Below, one piece after another: positions 17,690 to 26,521 of a DNA stretch of 63,760 nt. This DNA is from an uncultured Eubacterium sp. Lineage in GTDB: Bacteria; Bacillota; Clostridia; Lachnospirales; Lachnospiraceae. Below the pieces are notes generated by a model. It had not been told where the DNA came from. It searched no databases and worked only from the letters and a program-made list of their open reading frames with translations. A program made the translations under genes and the position numbers. Location: assembly GCA_910584795.1 (NCBI GenBank), contig CAJUBZ010000005.1, forward strand, positions 87,213 to 150,972. Direction: 5' to 3'. Numbering within the stretch: the first letter of the stretch is position 1; each line of letters opens with the position of its first letter.

Positions 17690-19510
17690 ATGTGTGGAAT
17701 TGTAGGATATGTAGGAGAAAGAGATTGTACAGATGTTCTTTTAGACTCTTTATCAAAATTGGAATATAGAGGATATGATTCAGCAGGAATTGCAGTTTTT
17801 GAAAATGGACAGATTACTGTTGAAAAGTCTAAAGGTGAGTTACAAAATCTCAGAGATAAAATTAGTGAAAATCATAAACCGGACGGACATTGTGGTATTG
17901 GACATACCAGATGGGCAACTCATGGGGAACCATCAGATATCAATTCTCATCCACATGGAAGTAAGAGAGTGACTATAGTACATAATGGTATTATAGAAAA
18001 TTATAAAGATATTAAGAAGTTCTTAATTGGAAAAGGATATTCTTTTGAAAGTGAAACAGACACTGAGACAGTGGCAAAGTTGTTAGATTTTTATTATGAT
18101 GGGAATCCTATTGAGGCTATTATTAAAGCTTTAAAAGATATCAGAGGAGCATATGCCCTTGGTATTATGTTTAAAGAATTTCCTAATAAAATATTTGCTG
18201 TTAGAAAAGACAGTCCATTAATTATTGGAGTAGGTGAAGAAGAGAATTTTATTGCGTCTGATGTTCCTGCAATTTTACAGTATACTAGAAAATATTATCT
18301 TTTAGAAGAAAATGAGATTGCTACTATTAAGGCAGACAGAGTAGAGTTCTGTGATATTCATAGAAGAGAAATTATTAAAGAAGTTAAAATCTCAGACCTT
18401 GATATGGATGCTGCTGAAAAGGGTGGATATGAGCACTTTATGTTAAAAGAAATCCATGAGCAGCCAACAGCAGTCAGAACAACAATATCACCTAGAATTA
18501 TAGATGGGATGCCAAATCTTTCAGAATGTGGTATTACAGAAGAAAGTTTGAAAAAGGTCAGAAAAATCTTTATTGTAGCATGTGGAACTGCTATGCATGC
18601 AGGAATGGTAGGAAAATATGTTATTGAAAAATTAGCAAGATGTGAGGTGACTGTAGATATCGCATCAGAGTTCCGATATAGAGATCCGATTGTAACTCCG
18701 GATGATTTAGTAATTGTTGTTTCACAGTCCGGAGAAACGGCAGATACCAAAGCAGCATTGCATTTGGCACATGAAAAGGGTGCTAAGGTATTGGCAGTTG
18801 TAAATGTAAAGGGGTCTTCTATTGCCAGAGAGGCTGATATGGTAATTTATACCCATGCAGGTCCGGAAATCTCAGTTGCATCAACAAAGGCGTTTTCTGT
18901 ACAGATGGCAGTGATGTACTTATTTGCATTTGAGATGGCATATGCAAAAGGATGTATCAGCAGGGAAGAATGTATGAGACTGACAGCTGAGTTGGAAAAT
19001 ATTCCGGAAGTGATTGAAAAGACGATGGAGTGTGCAGACAGATGTCAGTATGTTGCCAGCAAATTAATTACAACACCTAGTTTATTGTACATTGGACGTG
19101 GTCTTGATTATACGCTTAGTATGGAAGGTTCTTTAAAACTCAAAGAGATTTCCTATATTCATTCTGAAAGTTATGCCGCAGGGGAATTAAAACATGGAAC
19201 AATCTCTCTTGTAACCGACGAGATGCCTGTAATCAGCGTAGCAACGCAGGAGGCATTATTAGAGAAGATGGTAAGTAATATAGAAGAAGTAAAATCAAGA
19301 GGGGCATTTACAATTACAGTATGTAAAGAGGGAGCAGAATTTCATGAAGGGGTTATGGATGAAATCATTGAAGTCCCTGTTTTGGAAGACATTTTAATGC
19401 CAATGGTAACAGTAGTTCCTCTTCAGTTAGTAGCATATTATACGACAGTGCTTAAGGGATTGAATGTGGATAAACCAAGAAATCTGGCAAAATCCGTAAC
19501 TGTTGAGTAA
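17690..19510 (+). CDS. glmS: Glutamine-fructose-6-phosphate aminotransferase (isomerizing)
   Basis: A 606-residue enzyme making glucosamine-6-phosphate, the first step to UDP-GlcNAc and cell wall precursors. The N-terminal class II glutaminase starts with the catalytic Cys (MCGIVGYVG) and has GHTRWATHGEPS. Two SIS domains follow (VACGTAMHAGMVGKYV and VVSQSGETADT; then GRGLDYTLSMEGSLKLKEI). It ends with the conserved PRNLAKSVTVE. AGGAGG precedes the ATG. No glmS ribozyme is recognisable in the 154-nt upstream spacer, which has only a short GCCC-GATA-GGGC hairpin at 17593. The next gene follows after 11 nt and is probably co-transcribed. Confidence 0.96.
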   Translation: MCGIVGYVGERDCTDVLLDSLSKLEYRGYDSAGIAVFENGQITVEKSKGELQNLRDKISENHKPDGHCGIGHTRWATHGEPSDINSHPHGSKRVTIVHNGIIENYKDIKKFLIGKGYSFESETDTETVAKLLDFYYDGNPIEAIIKALKDIRGAYALGIMFKEFPNKIFAVRKDSPLIIGVGEEENFIASDVPAILQYTRKYYLLEENEIATIKADRVEFCDIHRREIIKEVKISDLDMDAAEKGGYEHFMLKEIHEQPTAVRTTISPRIIDGMPNLSECGITEESLKKVRKIFIVACGTAMHAGMVGKYVIEKLARCEVTVDIASEFRYRDPIVTPDDLVIVVSQSGETADTKAALHLAHEKGAKVLAVVNVKGSSIAREADMVIYTHAGPEISVASTKAFSVQMAVMYLFAFEMAYAKGCISREECMRLTAELENIPEVIEKTMECADRCQYVASKLITTPSLLYIGRGLDYTLSMEGSLKLKEISYIHSESYAAGELKHGTISLVTDEMPVISVATQEALLEKMVSNIEEVKSRGAFTITVCKEGAEFHEGVMDEIIEVPVLEDILMPMVTVVPLQLVAYYTTVLKGLNVDKPRNLAKSVTVE

Positions 19511-19521
19511 GGAGGAAGACC

Positions 19522-20181
19522 ATGTACACAATTAAAGATATGTATGATTTGACTGAGACAATTGCTTCAGAACTTTTTGAAGGGAAAACATACCCTTGGG
19601 AAGTATTGGCTGATATTGGTGGCTTTATTATAAAGTTGGGAGCAACGTTATCATTAGATGAATTTGAACATCCTACAGAGGATGTCTGGATTCATAAATC
19701 AGTAACAGTGGCTGAAACTGCTACATTGACTGGCCCTTTAATTATAGATGCAGATACGGAAGTAAGACCAGGAGCATTTGTAAGGGGAAAGGTAATTGTA
19801 GGAAAGAACTGTGTGGTAGGAAATTCTACAGAATTAAAAAATGTTGTATTATTTAATACGGTTCAGGTGCCTCATTATAATTATGTTGGTGACAGCATAC
19901 TAGGTACACATTCCCACATGGGAGCAGGTTCAATTACATCTAATGTAAAATCTGACAAAACATTAGTTGTGGTTAAGAACGGTATAGAACAGATTGAAAC
20001 AGGTCTCAAGAAGTTTGGTGCCATGATTGGAGATTATGTAGAAGTAGGATGTAATTCTGTGTTAAATCCGGGAACGGTTATTGGAAGGAATAGTAATATT
20101 TATCCATTATCCAGTGTAAGAGGAGTTGTGCCGGAGAAAAGTATTTTTAAAAGTATAAATGAAATTATACAAAAGAAATAA
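19522..20181 (+). CDS. GlmU-like left-handed beta-helix acyltransferase homologue
   Basis: A 219-residue protein with hexapeptide repeats from about residue 65 (VTVAETATLTGPLIIDADT, VRPGAFVRGKVIVGKNCVVG and onward), resembling the C-terminal acetyltransferase half of GlmU. HYNYVGDSILGTHSHMGAG corresponds to the GlmU active-site region. The N-terminal uridyltransferase domain is absent and replaced by a short helical segment. It is co-transcribed with glmS, so a role in amino-sugar acetylation is plausible. Such proteins are often labelled UDP-GlcNAc pyrophosphorylase, which the missing nucleotidyltransferase domain does not support. Confidence 0.78.
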   Translation: MYTIKDMYDLTETIASELFEGKTYPWEVLADIGGFIIKLGATLSLDEFEHPTEDVWIHKSVTVAETATLTGPLIIDADTEVRPGAFVRGKVIVGKNCVVGNSTELKNVVLFNTVQVPHYNYVGDSILGTHSHMGAGSITSNVKSDKTLVVVKNGIEQIETGLKKFGAMIGDYVEVGCNSVLNPGTVIGRNSNIYPLSSVRGVVPEKSIFKSINEIIQKK

Positions 20182-20187
20182 ATAATA

Positions 20188-20227
20188 AAACCAGTAAGGT
20201 AATGAAATAATACTTTACTGGTTTTTG
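20188..20227 (+). terminator. Terminator of the glmS operon
   Basis: AAACCAGTAAGGT and ACTTTACTGGTTT pair with one mismatch, and the 3' arm runs on into TTTG-TTT. It lies 7 nt after the preceding stop codon. Confidence 0.8.
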
Positions 20228-20289
20228 TTTTCTAAAAAATAATATTTGTTAAAAAATTGTAAAAAAAACATGTCATAAAATAGTTAAGA

Positions 20290-20318
20290 TTGACAATAGA
20301 AAGGGCTTCGTATATAAT
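20290..20318 (+). promoter_or_regulatory. Sigma-A promoter of pckA
   Basis: TTGACA at 20290-20295, a 17-nt spacer, TATAAT at 20313-20318: a full consensus match. The leader is about 70 nt, with AAAAGAGGTAGAGG before the pckA ATG. Confidence 0.85.
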
Positions 20319-20397
20319 TCACTGTGGAGTTGTTGGCTCGTATTTGAAAGATACGCATTCATCAATTTTACGATATTAAAGAAAAGAGGTAGAGGAA

Positions 20398-22005
20398 ATG
20401 GCAACAATCGATTTAAGCAAGTATGGCATCACAGGTGTGAATGAAATAATTCATAATCCTTCCTATGAAAAGTTATTTGAAGATGAGACAAATCCAGAAT
20501 TAGAAGGATATGAAAAAGGACAGGTAACTGAACTTGACACAGTGAACGTTATGACTGGTATTTATACAGGACGTTCACCAAAAGATAAATTTATCGTTGA
20601 AGATGAGAATTCTAAAGACACTGTATGGTGGACTTCAGAAGAATATCCTAACGACAATCATCCAGCATCACAGGAAGCTTGGGATGCATGCAAGAAATTA
20701 GCAATAGAAGAGCTTTCTAATAAGAAGTTATATGTTGTAGATGCATTCTGTGGAGCAAACAAAGATACACGTATGTCTGTAAGATTTATTATGGAAGTTG
20801 CTTGGCAGGCACATTTTGTAAAGAATATGTTTATCGTTCCTACAGATGAAGAACTTGCAAATTTTGAGCCAGACTTTATCGTATATAATGCTTCAAAGGC
20901 TAAAGTTGAAAACTATAAAGAATTAGGTCTTAATTCAGAGACAGCAGTTTTATTTAATATTACAAGCCGTGAGCAGGTTATCTTAAATACATGGTACGGT
21001 GGAGAAATGAAGAAAGGTATGTTCTCTATGATGAACTATTACCTTCCATTAAAAGGTATTGCATCAATGCACTGTTCAGCAAATACAGATATGGACGGAA
21101 AGAATACAGCAGTATTCTTCGGTCTTTCAGGAACAGGTAAGACAACACTTTCTACAGATCCAAAGAGATTACTTATTGGTGATGATGAACATGGATGGGA
21201 TGACAACGGTGTATTCAATTTTGAAGGTGGATGTTATGCAAAGGTTATCAACCTTGATAAAGAATCTGAACCAGATATTTACAATGCAATCAGACGTAAT
21301 GCTTTATTAGAGAATGTTACTGTTGATGCAGATGGAAAGATTGATTTTGATGATAAGAGTGTAACAGAAAACACACGTGTTTCTTATCCGATTAATCATA
21401 TTGATAATATTGTTCGTCCGGTGTCTACAGCACCAGCTGCAAAAGATGTTATTTTCTTATCAGCAGATGCATTCGGTGTATTACCACCAGTATCTATATT
21501 GACACCAGAGCAGACACAGTATTACTTCTTATCAGGATTTACTGCAAAACTTGCAGGTACTGAACGTGGGATTACAGAACCTACACCAACATTCTCAGCA
21601 TGTTTTGGTCAGGCATTCTTAGAGCTTCATCCTACAAAATATGCGGAAGAGCTTGTTAAGAAGATGGAACAGAATGGAGCAAAGGCTTACTTAGTAAATA
21701 CAGGATGGAATGGAACAGGAAAACGTATTTCTATTAAGGATACTCGTGGTATCATTGATGCAATCTTAAGTGGTGATATCAACAATGCACCTACAAAGAA
21801 GATTCCTATGTTCAATTTCGAAGTTCCTACAGAACTTCCGGGAGTTGATCCGGCAATCCTTGATCCTCGTGACACATATGCAGATGCTTCCGAGTGGGAA
21901 GTAAAAGCAAAAGACCTTGCTGCAAGATTTAATAAGAACTTTGTTAAATATACAGCAAATGAAGCTGGTAAGGCACTTGTTTCAGCAGGACCTACATTAG
22001 ACTAA
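20398..22005 (+). CDS. pckA: Phosphoenolpyruvate carboxykinase (ATP)
   Basis: A 535-residue enzyme interconverting oxaloacetate and PEP with ATP/ADP. In fermentative gut Clostridia it often works in the CO2-fixing, ATP-making direction. The kinase P-loop is GLSGTGKTTLS (about residues 242-252), with DDEHGW and NFEGGCYAKVI following (metal and substrate binding). YTGRSPKDKFIVED and GWNGTGKRISIKDTR are further family blocks. Length is standard. The consensus promoter suggests high constitutive expression, and a terminator follows directly, so it is a single-gene unit. Confidence 0.96.
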   Translation: MATIDLSKYGITGVNEIIHNPSYEKLFEDETNPELEGYEKGQVTELDTVNVMTGIYTGRSPKDKFIVEDENSKDTVWWTSEEYPNDNHPASQEAWDACKKLAIEELSNKKLYVVDAFCGANKDTRMSVRFIMEVAWQAHFVKNMFIVPTDEELANFEPDFIVYNASKAKVENYKELGLNSETAVLFNITSREQVILNTWYGGEMKKGMFSMMNYYLPLKGIASMHCSANTDMDGKNTAVFFGLSGTGKTTLSTDPKRLLIGDDEHGWDDNGVFNFEGGCYAKVINLDKESEPDIYNAIRRNALLENVTVDADGKIDFDDKSVTENTRVSYPINHIDNIVRPVSTAPAAKDVIFLSADAFGVLPPVSILTPEQTQYYFLSGFTAKLAGTERGITEPTPTFSACFGQAFLELHPTKYAEELVKKMEQNGAKAYLVNTGWNGTGKRISIKDTRGIIDAILSGDINNAPTKKIPMFNFEVPTELPGVDPAILDPRDTYADASEWEVKAKDLAARFNKNFVKYTANEAGKALVSAGPTLD

Positions 22006-22025
22006 ATACGATTAATATAAATGCG

Positions 22026-22070
22026 AAAACTCTCTTAGAAAGTTTAATTTCGAAAGGGAGTTTTCCTTTT
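22026..22070 (+). terminator. Terminator after pckA
   Basis: AAAACTCTCTT and AAGGGAGTTTT form a stem with G-T pairs, followed by CCTTTTT. It lies about 20 nt after the pckA stop. Confidence 0.7.
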
Positions 22071-22093
22071 TATTATAAAAGAGAGTTTCTAGT

Positions 22094-22230
22094 AATAGTT
22101 TAGCCATCAGCTCGAATCCGCTTTGCTTCTTCTTGCTGATTTGGCTCACCATATGATACAGAGCCGATATAACAACTTGCCTGCAAGCAGTCAGGTGTTA
22201 TATGGATTCTGTATCGTATGGCTGAACTGT
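22094..22230 (+). repeat. Modular hairpin repeat, copy C (degenerate)
   Basis: Starts with the degenerate terminus AATAGTTTAGCCA and ends with TGGCTGAACTGT at 22219-22230. It has a single head module (AGCTCGAATCCGCTTTGCTT). The stem beginning GATACAGA at 22155 pairs with TCTGTATC at its far end. A four-position internal mismatch interrupts it (GCCG against ATCC when the arms are compared). The loop again carries CTGCAAGCAG. It is the most decayed of the five main copies. Confidence 0.8.
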
Positions 22231-22263
22231 CGCAAAATATAAAAAATTGGAAAACGAAAAACA

Positions 22264-22292
22264 TTGCAAAATATAGTGTGGTAGATTATAAT
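22264..22292 (+). promoter_or_regulatory. Promoter of 6S RNA
   Basis: TTGCAA at 22264-22269, a 17-nt spacer, TATAAT at 22287-22292. Transcription would start near 22297, where the 6S RNA closing stem begins. Confidence 0.75.
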
Positions 22293-22296
22293 AAAA

Positions 22297-22468
22297 GTGC
22301 CTGAAGTGTTGATAAACCTGTCAATTTGAACCTACAGTTTGATGAAAGGGATTCCTATATCTCTAAAGGGATGTCAGGCCTCGATTCAGTGGAAGGCAGT
22401 AACTTTAGATGCGGTTGCCCACCTGGCGTATGCTAGGACTCAAAACGCAGGACGACACCTCAGGTATA
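22297..22468 (+). ncRNA. ssrS: 6S RNA
   Basis: A roughly 172-nt structured RNA. The ends pair (GTGCCTGA at 22297 with TCAGGTAT at 22460-22467). The 3' half contains AAAACGCAGGACGACAC, close to AAAACTGCGACGACAC of E. coli 6S RNA, preceded by GCGGTTG and GTATGCTAGGACTC blocks also resembling 6S. The middle would form the open-promoter-like bubble that binds housekeeping RNA polymerase. It has its own promoter and terminator and no ORF. The assignment rests on remembered sequence similarity and architecture; a covariance-model search would settle it. Confidence 0.85.
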
Positions 22469-22480
22469 CATAAGAAAAGA

Positions 22481-22514
22481 AACGCAGCATTTTAAAATGT
22501 TGCGTTATTTTTTT
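22481..22514 (+). terminator. Terminator of 6S RNA
   Basis: AACGCAGCATTTT and AAAATGTTGCGTT form a 13-bp stem with one G-T pair, followed by A and seven Ts. Confidence 0.85.
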
Positions 22515-22620
22515 ATCTGTATGAAAGAAATGTGATGAGCAGTTTACGCAAATATTAGTGGAAGTGTGTATTTCAATCATTTAAAGAACATACTATATAA
22601 TTATAGGCAGGTGAGAGTAT

Positions 22621-23982
22621 ATGAAAAAAATAATAATTGCATTATCTTGTATTGTTTTCATTAGTGTTACTATATTAAATTATCAATGTCAGGAAACTTT
22701 TATAAAAGTAAACAACACAAGTACTAAAGAGATTTCAACAGTGACAAAGGTGAAACAAGGAAATACAAAACAGAATGAAAAACTTAGTCAGCCGGTTAAA
22801 ATGAAGTATGTAAATATTGTGATTATGAATAATGGGTATCGTTCTATTTATCACAACAATATAGAAATAAAATGCAAAAATTTAGATTTGTATTATGGAA
22901 AAAATTTTAGAAATAAAATTAATGGAAAAAAGATAAAACTTGACGGAAACAGTAAATATTTTAACGAAAATAAAGTGCTGAAAGTTAGCACAAAAGACAG
23001 AATGCGTCTGGTGGGACATAATGTGGAACACAATTCACCTACATATGCAGATACATTTTTTGTTTATAAAACAGCAGGTGGTTTAGTACTTGTGAATCAT
23101 GTTGAGTTAGAGGAATATATTGCCAGAGTAATATCCAGTGAAATTGGAGAGGATGCTCCATTAGAAGCTCTAAAAGCACAAGCAGTGTGTGCGAGAACAT
23201 ATATTTTAAAATCAAAATCAATAGACTATAAAAAATATAATGCAGTTGCAAATGATAGTACAGATTTTCAAGTGTATAATAGAATTACTCCTGGAAAAAA
23301 GTGTTATCAGGCCGCAAGGGATACAGCAGGGATAGTCATGACTTATAAAAATAAATTGATAAACGCATATTACTTTTCTACTTCTTGTGGTTATACAACA
23401 AATTATAAAATATGGGGAAAGGAGAAAAAGTCATATTTAAAAGGAGAAAATATAACAAAAGAAAAGGAAAAAGATATAAAAGAGCGGAAATCTTTTGAAA
23501 AATTTATTAAGAGCTGTACAAAAGCATATGAAAGCAGTTATCCTTTTTATCGTTGGGAAACTAGTTTAACTCCACAACAAATAGTAAATGGCATTTATCA
23601 TCTTACTGGCAGTGATATTGGAAAAATTAAAAAAATTGAAGTGAATGGAAGAGGAGAGGGGGGAATTGCTTCACAGATAACAGTTTATGGAGATAGGAAA
23701 CAGATTATTATAAAAAAACAGAATGACATTAGAAAGGCTTTTTGCTCAAGCTATGCAAAAATAAAATTGCAGAATGGGGAAGAAAGGACAGGAATGGATA
23801 TGCTTCCAAGTGCATTTATTCATATAGAAAAAGCAGGAGATAATTATAAAATATATGGTGGTGGTTTTGGGCATGGTAGTGGAATGAGTCAGAATGCTGC
23901 AATTGAGATGGCAAAAGAAAAAATCTTATATGATAAAATATTAAAAAAGTTCTACAATAATGTAGAACTTATAAAACATTAA
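22621..23982 (+). CDS. SpoIID/LytB-domain protein
   Basis: A 453-residue exported protein with an N-terminal signal or anchor segment (KIIIALSCIVFISVTIL) and a SpoIID/LytB domain over about residues 150-440. Conserved blocks are ELEEYIARVISSEIGEDAPLEALKAQAVCARTY, FSTSCGYT, and the C-terminal GGGFGHGSGMSQNAAIEMAK. SpoIID is a lytic transglycosylase acting on stem-peptide-free peptidoglycan during engulfment; LytB-type homologues modify autolysin activity. No spoIIIAA-AH or spoIIQ genes lie nearby, so its role in sporulation versus vegetative wall remodelling is open. The 3' end overlaps the convergent yihY-like gene by 4 nt. Confidence 0.87.
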   Translation: MKKIIIALSCIVFISVTILNYQCQETFIKVNNTSTKEISTVTKVKQGNTKQNEKLSQPVKMKYVNIVIMNNGYRSIYHNNIEIKCKNLDLYYGKNFRNKINGKKIKLDGNSKYFNENKVLKVSTKDRMRLVGHNVEHNSPTYADTFFVYKTAGGLVLVNHVELEEYIARVISSEIGEDAPLEALKAQAVCARTYILKSKSIDYKKYNAVANDSTDFQVYNRITPGKKCYQAARDTAGIVMTYKNKLINAYYFSTSCGYTTNYKIWGKEKKSYLKGENITKEKEKDIKERKSFEKFIKSCTKAYESSYPFYRWETSLTPQQIVNGIYHLTGSDIGKIKKIEVNGRGEGGIASQITVYGDRKQIIIKKQNDIRKAFCSSYAKIKLQNGEERTGMDMLPSAFIHIEKAGDNYKIYGGGFGHGSGMSQNAAIEMAKEKILYDKILKKFYNNVELIKH

Positions 23983-24848
23983 AAGGAATCATCTATTATA
24001 TTTCTGGGTTCAAAAAACTTTGCTTCTGTTTCAGGGTAAAGTTTTTTGTTTATTTCTGCACCTATGAATAAGATATAAATACAAAAATAAATCCATAATA
24101 TTAAAATAATAAATGCAGTTAAGCTTCCATACATATAAGACATGTTTGAAAAATTATCTATATAAATAGAAAATACGTAAGAAAAAACTAACCATCCAAG
24201 AGAACTGAACATTGCACCTGGAAGTGTTTTTCGAATAGTAGTCAGTTTAAAGTTGGCAATCTTATATATAATGACGAAAAATATAGACAAAACTAAAAAT
24301 GAAACTAAATATCGTAAAATTAAAGTAAGTACACTGATCTCTTTTAAAAATGGTAATACAGAAATTAAAAAGTTAAATATGCTGTTACCAAATACTAAAA
24401 GAACCATTGTGATAATAATAGAAAAAACAAATAAAACTGTATACATCATAGAAATAAATCTTGAAATAAAATAGTTTCTGTTCTGATGTATTTTACTGAT
24501 TTCATATAACCCAAACATAACAGATAAAACACCTTTAGAAGCAGACCAGATTGCTACGATAGCAGCAATAGAAATAGCAGTGCCCGAAACATGTGTATAA
24601 AGTTCCTCAATAATCTGAATTAATAGTGGTTTAATAGTATCAGGAGCATATGTATTCAGCAGATTGATTATAGACTGGGAGGTAATGCTTGTCATACCAA
24701 TAATATTTAAAAACAGTAGAAAAAATGGAAAAATTGACAATATAATAAAAAATGAAGCCTGGGCAGTGTATATGCCTACACGGTCTTTTGCCATTCTTAC
24801 ACAGAAATCATATATTTTTAAAATAGGTTGTAAAAGCTTTTTTTTCAT
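23979..24848 (-). CDS. YihY/BrkB family membrane protein
   Basis: A 289-residue multi-pass membrane protein of the YihY/UPF0761 family. The N-terminal MAKDRVGIYTAQASFFIILSIFPFFLLFL is the family hallmark, followed by about six transmembrane helices and the conserved LPGAMFSSLGWLVFS. AGGAG precedes the ATG on the minus strand. Older annotations as ribonuclease BN are not supported by its all-membrane character. The substrate or function is unknown. Confidence 0.88.
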   Translation of the reverse strand: MKKKLLQPILKIYDFCVRMAKDRVGIYTAQASFFIILSIFPFFLLFLNIIGMTSITSQSIINLLNTYAPDTIKPLLIQIIEELYTHVSGTAISIAAIVAIWSASKGVLSVMFGLYEISKIHQNRNYFISRFISMMYTVLFVFSIIITMVLLVFGNSIFNFLISVLPFLKEISVLTLILRYLVSFLVLSIFFVIIYKIANFKLTTIRKTLPGAMFSSLGWLVFSYVFSIYIDNFSNMSYMYGSLTAFIILILWIYFCIYILFIGAEINKKLYPETEAKFFEPRNIIDDSF

Positions 24849-24980
24849 AACAATACTCCTATATATTTATAGATTTTATTATATGGGGTTTATAAAATAT
24901 TATATGTGTGAATTATATCATTTTTTCAAAAAACTAACAATTACTGAAAAATATAGTGAAAACCTATCACAAATGTTTTA

Positions 24981-25009
24981 TTGACAGCACCTTTGGGGTA
25001 TGCTAGAAT
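24981..25009 (+). promoter_or_regulatory. Promoter of the pheST T-box operon
   Basis: TTGACA at 24981-24986, a 17-nt spacer, TAGAAT at 25004-25009. Transcription would begin near 25016, immediately before the T-box leader. Confidence 0.82.
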
Positions 25010-25015
25010 ACATTT

Positions 25016-25267
25016 ATTGTAAAAGGCATTGATTGTGCACAGTAGAGCATTACTATTCTTTTAGAGAGAAGGACTCATCGGCTGAAAGGTCCTTTATGTA
25101 ACGGTAATTATCGAATTTCCCACAGGAGCTGCATTGGTGAAATAATATTAGCCAGTGACGTAAGATGAGCGTTAAACATATTGAGAGTTCACAGATTCGT
25201 GAGAATCAGGGTGGTACCGCGGAATTAGATTTTTCGTCCCTGCATCGTTAGATGCAGGGATTTTTTT
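25016..25267 (+). promoter_or_regulatory. T-box leader, predicted tRNA-Phe specific
   Basis: A leader of about 250 nt with the conserved T-box AGGGTGGTACCGCGG at 25208-25222 and stem I features including AGAGAG. A candidate specifier TTC (Phe) is at 25117-25119. It ends in a strong terminator at 25238-25267. Uncharged tRNA-Phe would stabilise the antiterminator and allow pheST expression. The gene downstream supports the specifier reading. Confidence 0.9.
25238..25267 (+). terminator. T-box attenuator terminator (pheST)
   Basis: CCCTGCATC, GTTA and GATGCAGGG, followed by ATTTTTTT. This is the regulated terminator of the T-box leader. Confidence 0.9.
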
Positions 25268-25443
25268 ATTACATAGGAAAGTTCTTTGAACTTCCTATGT
25301 AATAAAAACGCTCCGCTATGGATGTGCACAAGCGCGCAAGGGAATTTTGTCGCAAAAAGCGACCGCGCTTGGCGCGAAAGAGTTTGCAAGAGAACTCTTT
25401 ATTCCTAGTGAGATGAAGCGTAGCGTAGTCGAACTGTTCTTAA
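25268..25443 (+). repeat. Hairpin-containing repeat element F between T-box and pheS
   Basis: Begins with a hairpin, ATTACATAGGAA-A-GTTC (25268-25284) against GAAC-TTCCTATGTAAT (25288-25303), then ACGCTCCGCTATGGATGTGC, GTCGC/GCGAC and AGAGTT/AACTCT hairpins, and ends near GAGATGAAGCGTAGCGTAGT plus CGAACTGTT. The first 60 nt closely resemble the element at the trpG end (47127). The last 35 nt resemble the end of the element before trpE (45001-45037). It would be transcribed as part of the pheST leader. It makes up most of the T-box to pheS spacer. Confidence 0.7.
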
Positions 25444-25485
25444 AATTATCTATGATTGAAAAATAAAATAGAAAGGATAAACATC

Positions 25486-26505
25486 ATGAAAGAAAGATTG
25501 CAGGCAATTAAAGAAGAAACAATTGCAAAAATCAAAAATGCTGAGGATATGAGTATTTTAAACAATATCAGAGTAGAAATCCTTGGGAAAAAAGGTCAGC
25601 TGACTGAAGTGCTGAAAGGCATGAAAGATGTCGCACCTGAGGACAGACCAAAGGTAGGTCAGTTAGTCAATGACACAAGAAAAGCCATTGAAGAAAAGAT
25701 GGAGGAAGTAAAAAGCGAGTTAGAAGCTAAGGCTAGAGAAGCAAAACTGAAGGCTGAGGTTATTGACGTAACGCTTCCGGCAAAGAAAAATAAAGTAGGA
25801 CATAAACATCCAAATACATTGGCTTTAGAAGAACTGGAGCGCATCTTTGTAGGTATGGGATATGAAGTAGTAGAAGGTCCGGAAGTTGAGTTTGATTACT
25901 ACAACTTTGAGGCACTAAATATTCCTGCAAATCATCCGGCGAAGGATGAGCAGGATACATTCTATATAAATAAAAATATTGTACTGAGAACGCAGACATC
26001 TTCTGTTCAGGCACGAGTTATGGAGAATACGAAACCGCCTATCAGAATTGTATCTCCAGGCAGAGTATTCCGTTCAGATCAGGTGGATGCAACACATTCT
26101 CCATCCTTCCATCAGATAGAAGGTCTTGTTATTGATAAAAATGTTACTATGGCAGACTTAAAGGGAACATTGGAGCAGTTTGCAAAAGAACTGTTTGGAG
26201 CTGATACAAAAATTAAGTTCAGACCACATCATTTTCCATTTACAGAGCCTAGTGCAGAAGTAGATGTTACCTGTTTTAAGTGTGGAGGAAAAGGCTGTAG
26301 ATTCTGTAAGGGAGAAGGCTGGATTGAGATTCTTGGTTGTGGTATGGTTCACCCACATGTTCTTGAAATGGGTGGAATCGATCCAAACGAATATCAGGGA
26401 TTTGCGTTCGGTGTCGGACTGGAAAGAATTGCATTATTGAAGTACGAAATCGACGATATGAGATTATTATATGAGAACGATGACCGTTTCTTAAACCAGT
26501 TTTAG
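25486..26505 (+). CDS. pheS: Phenylalanyl-tRNA synthetase alpha subunit
   Basis: A 339-residue class II catalytic subunit. The start at ATG 25486 follows GAAAGG and gives the usual N-terminus; an upstream in-frame TTG at 25456 is not needed. A coiled-coil N-terminal arm leads to the catalytic core: GHKHPNTLALEELERIF, LRTQTSSVQARVM (motif 1/2 region), RVFRSDQVDATHSPSFHQIEG (motif 2), and FGVGLERIALLKYEIDDMR (motif 3). A CFKCGGKGCRFCKGEGW segment at about residue 265 has four cysteines. Expression is controlled by the upstream T-box. pheT follows after 16 nt. Confidence 0.97.
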   Translation: MKERLQAIKEETIAKIKNAEDMSILNNIRVEILGKKGQLTEVLKGMKDVAPEDRPKVGQLVNDTRKAIEEKMEEVKSELEAKAREAKLKAEVIDVTLPAKKNKVGHKHPNTLALEELERIFVGMGYEVVEGPEVEFDYYNFEALNIPANHPAKDEQDTFYINKNIVLRTQTSSVQARVMENTKPPIRIVSPGRVFRSDQVDATHSPSFHQIEGLVIDKNVTMADLKGTLEQFAKELFGADTKIKFRPHHFPFTEPSAEVDVTCFKCGGKGCRFCKGEGWIEILGCGMVHPHVLEMGGIDPNEYQGFAFGVGLERIALLKYEIDDMRLLYENDDRFLNQF

Positions 26506-26521
26506 AAAGGAGAATACGTAA

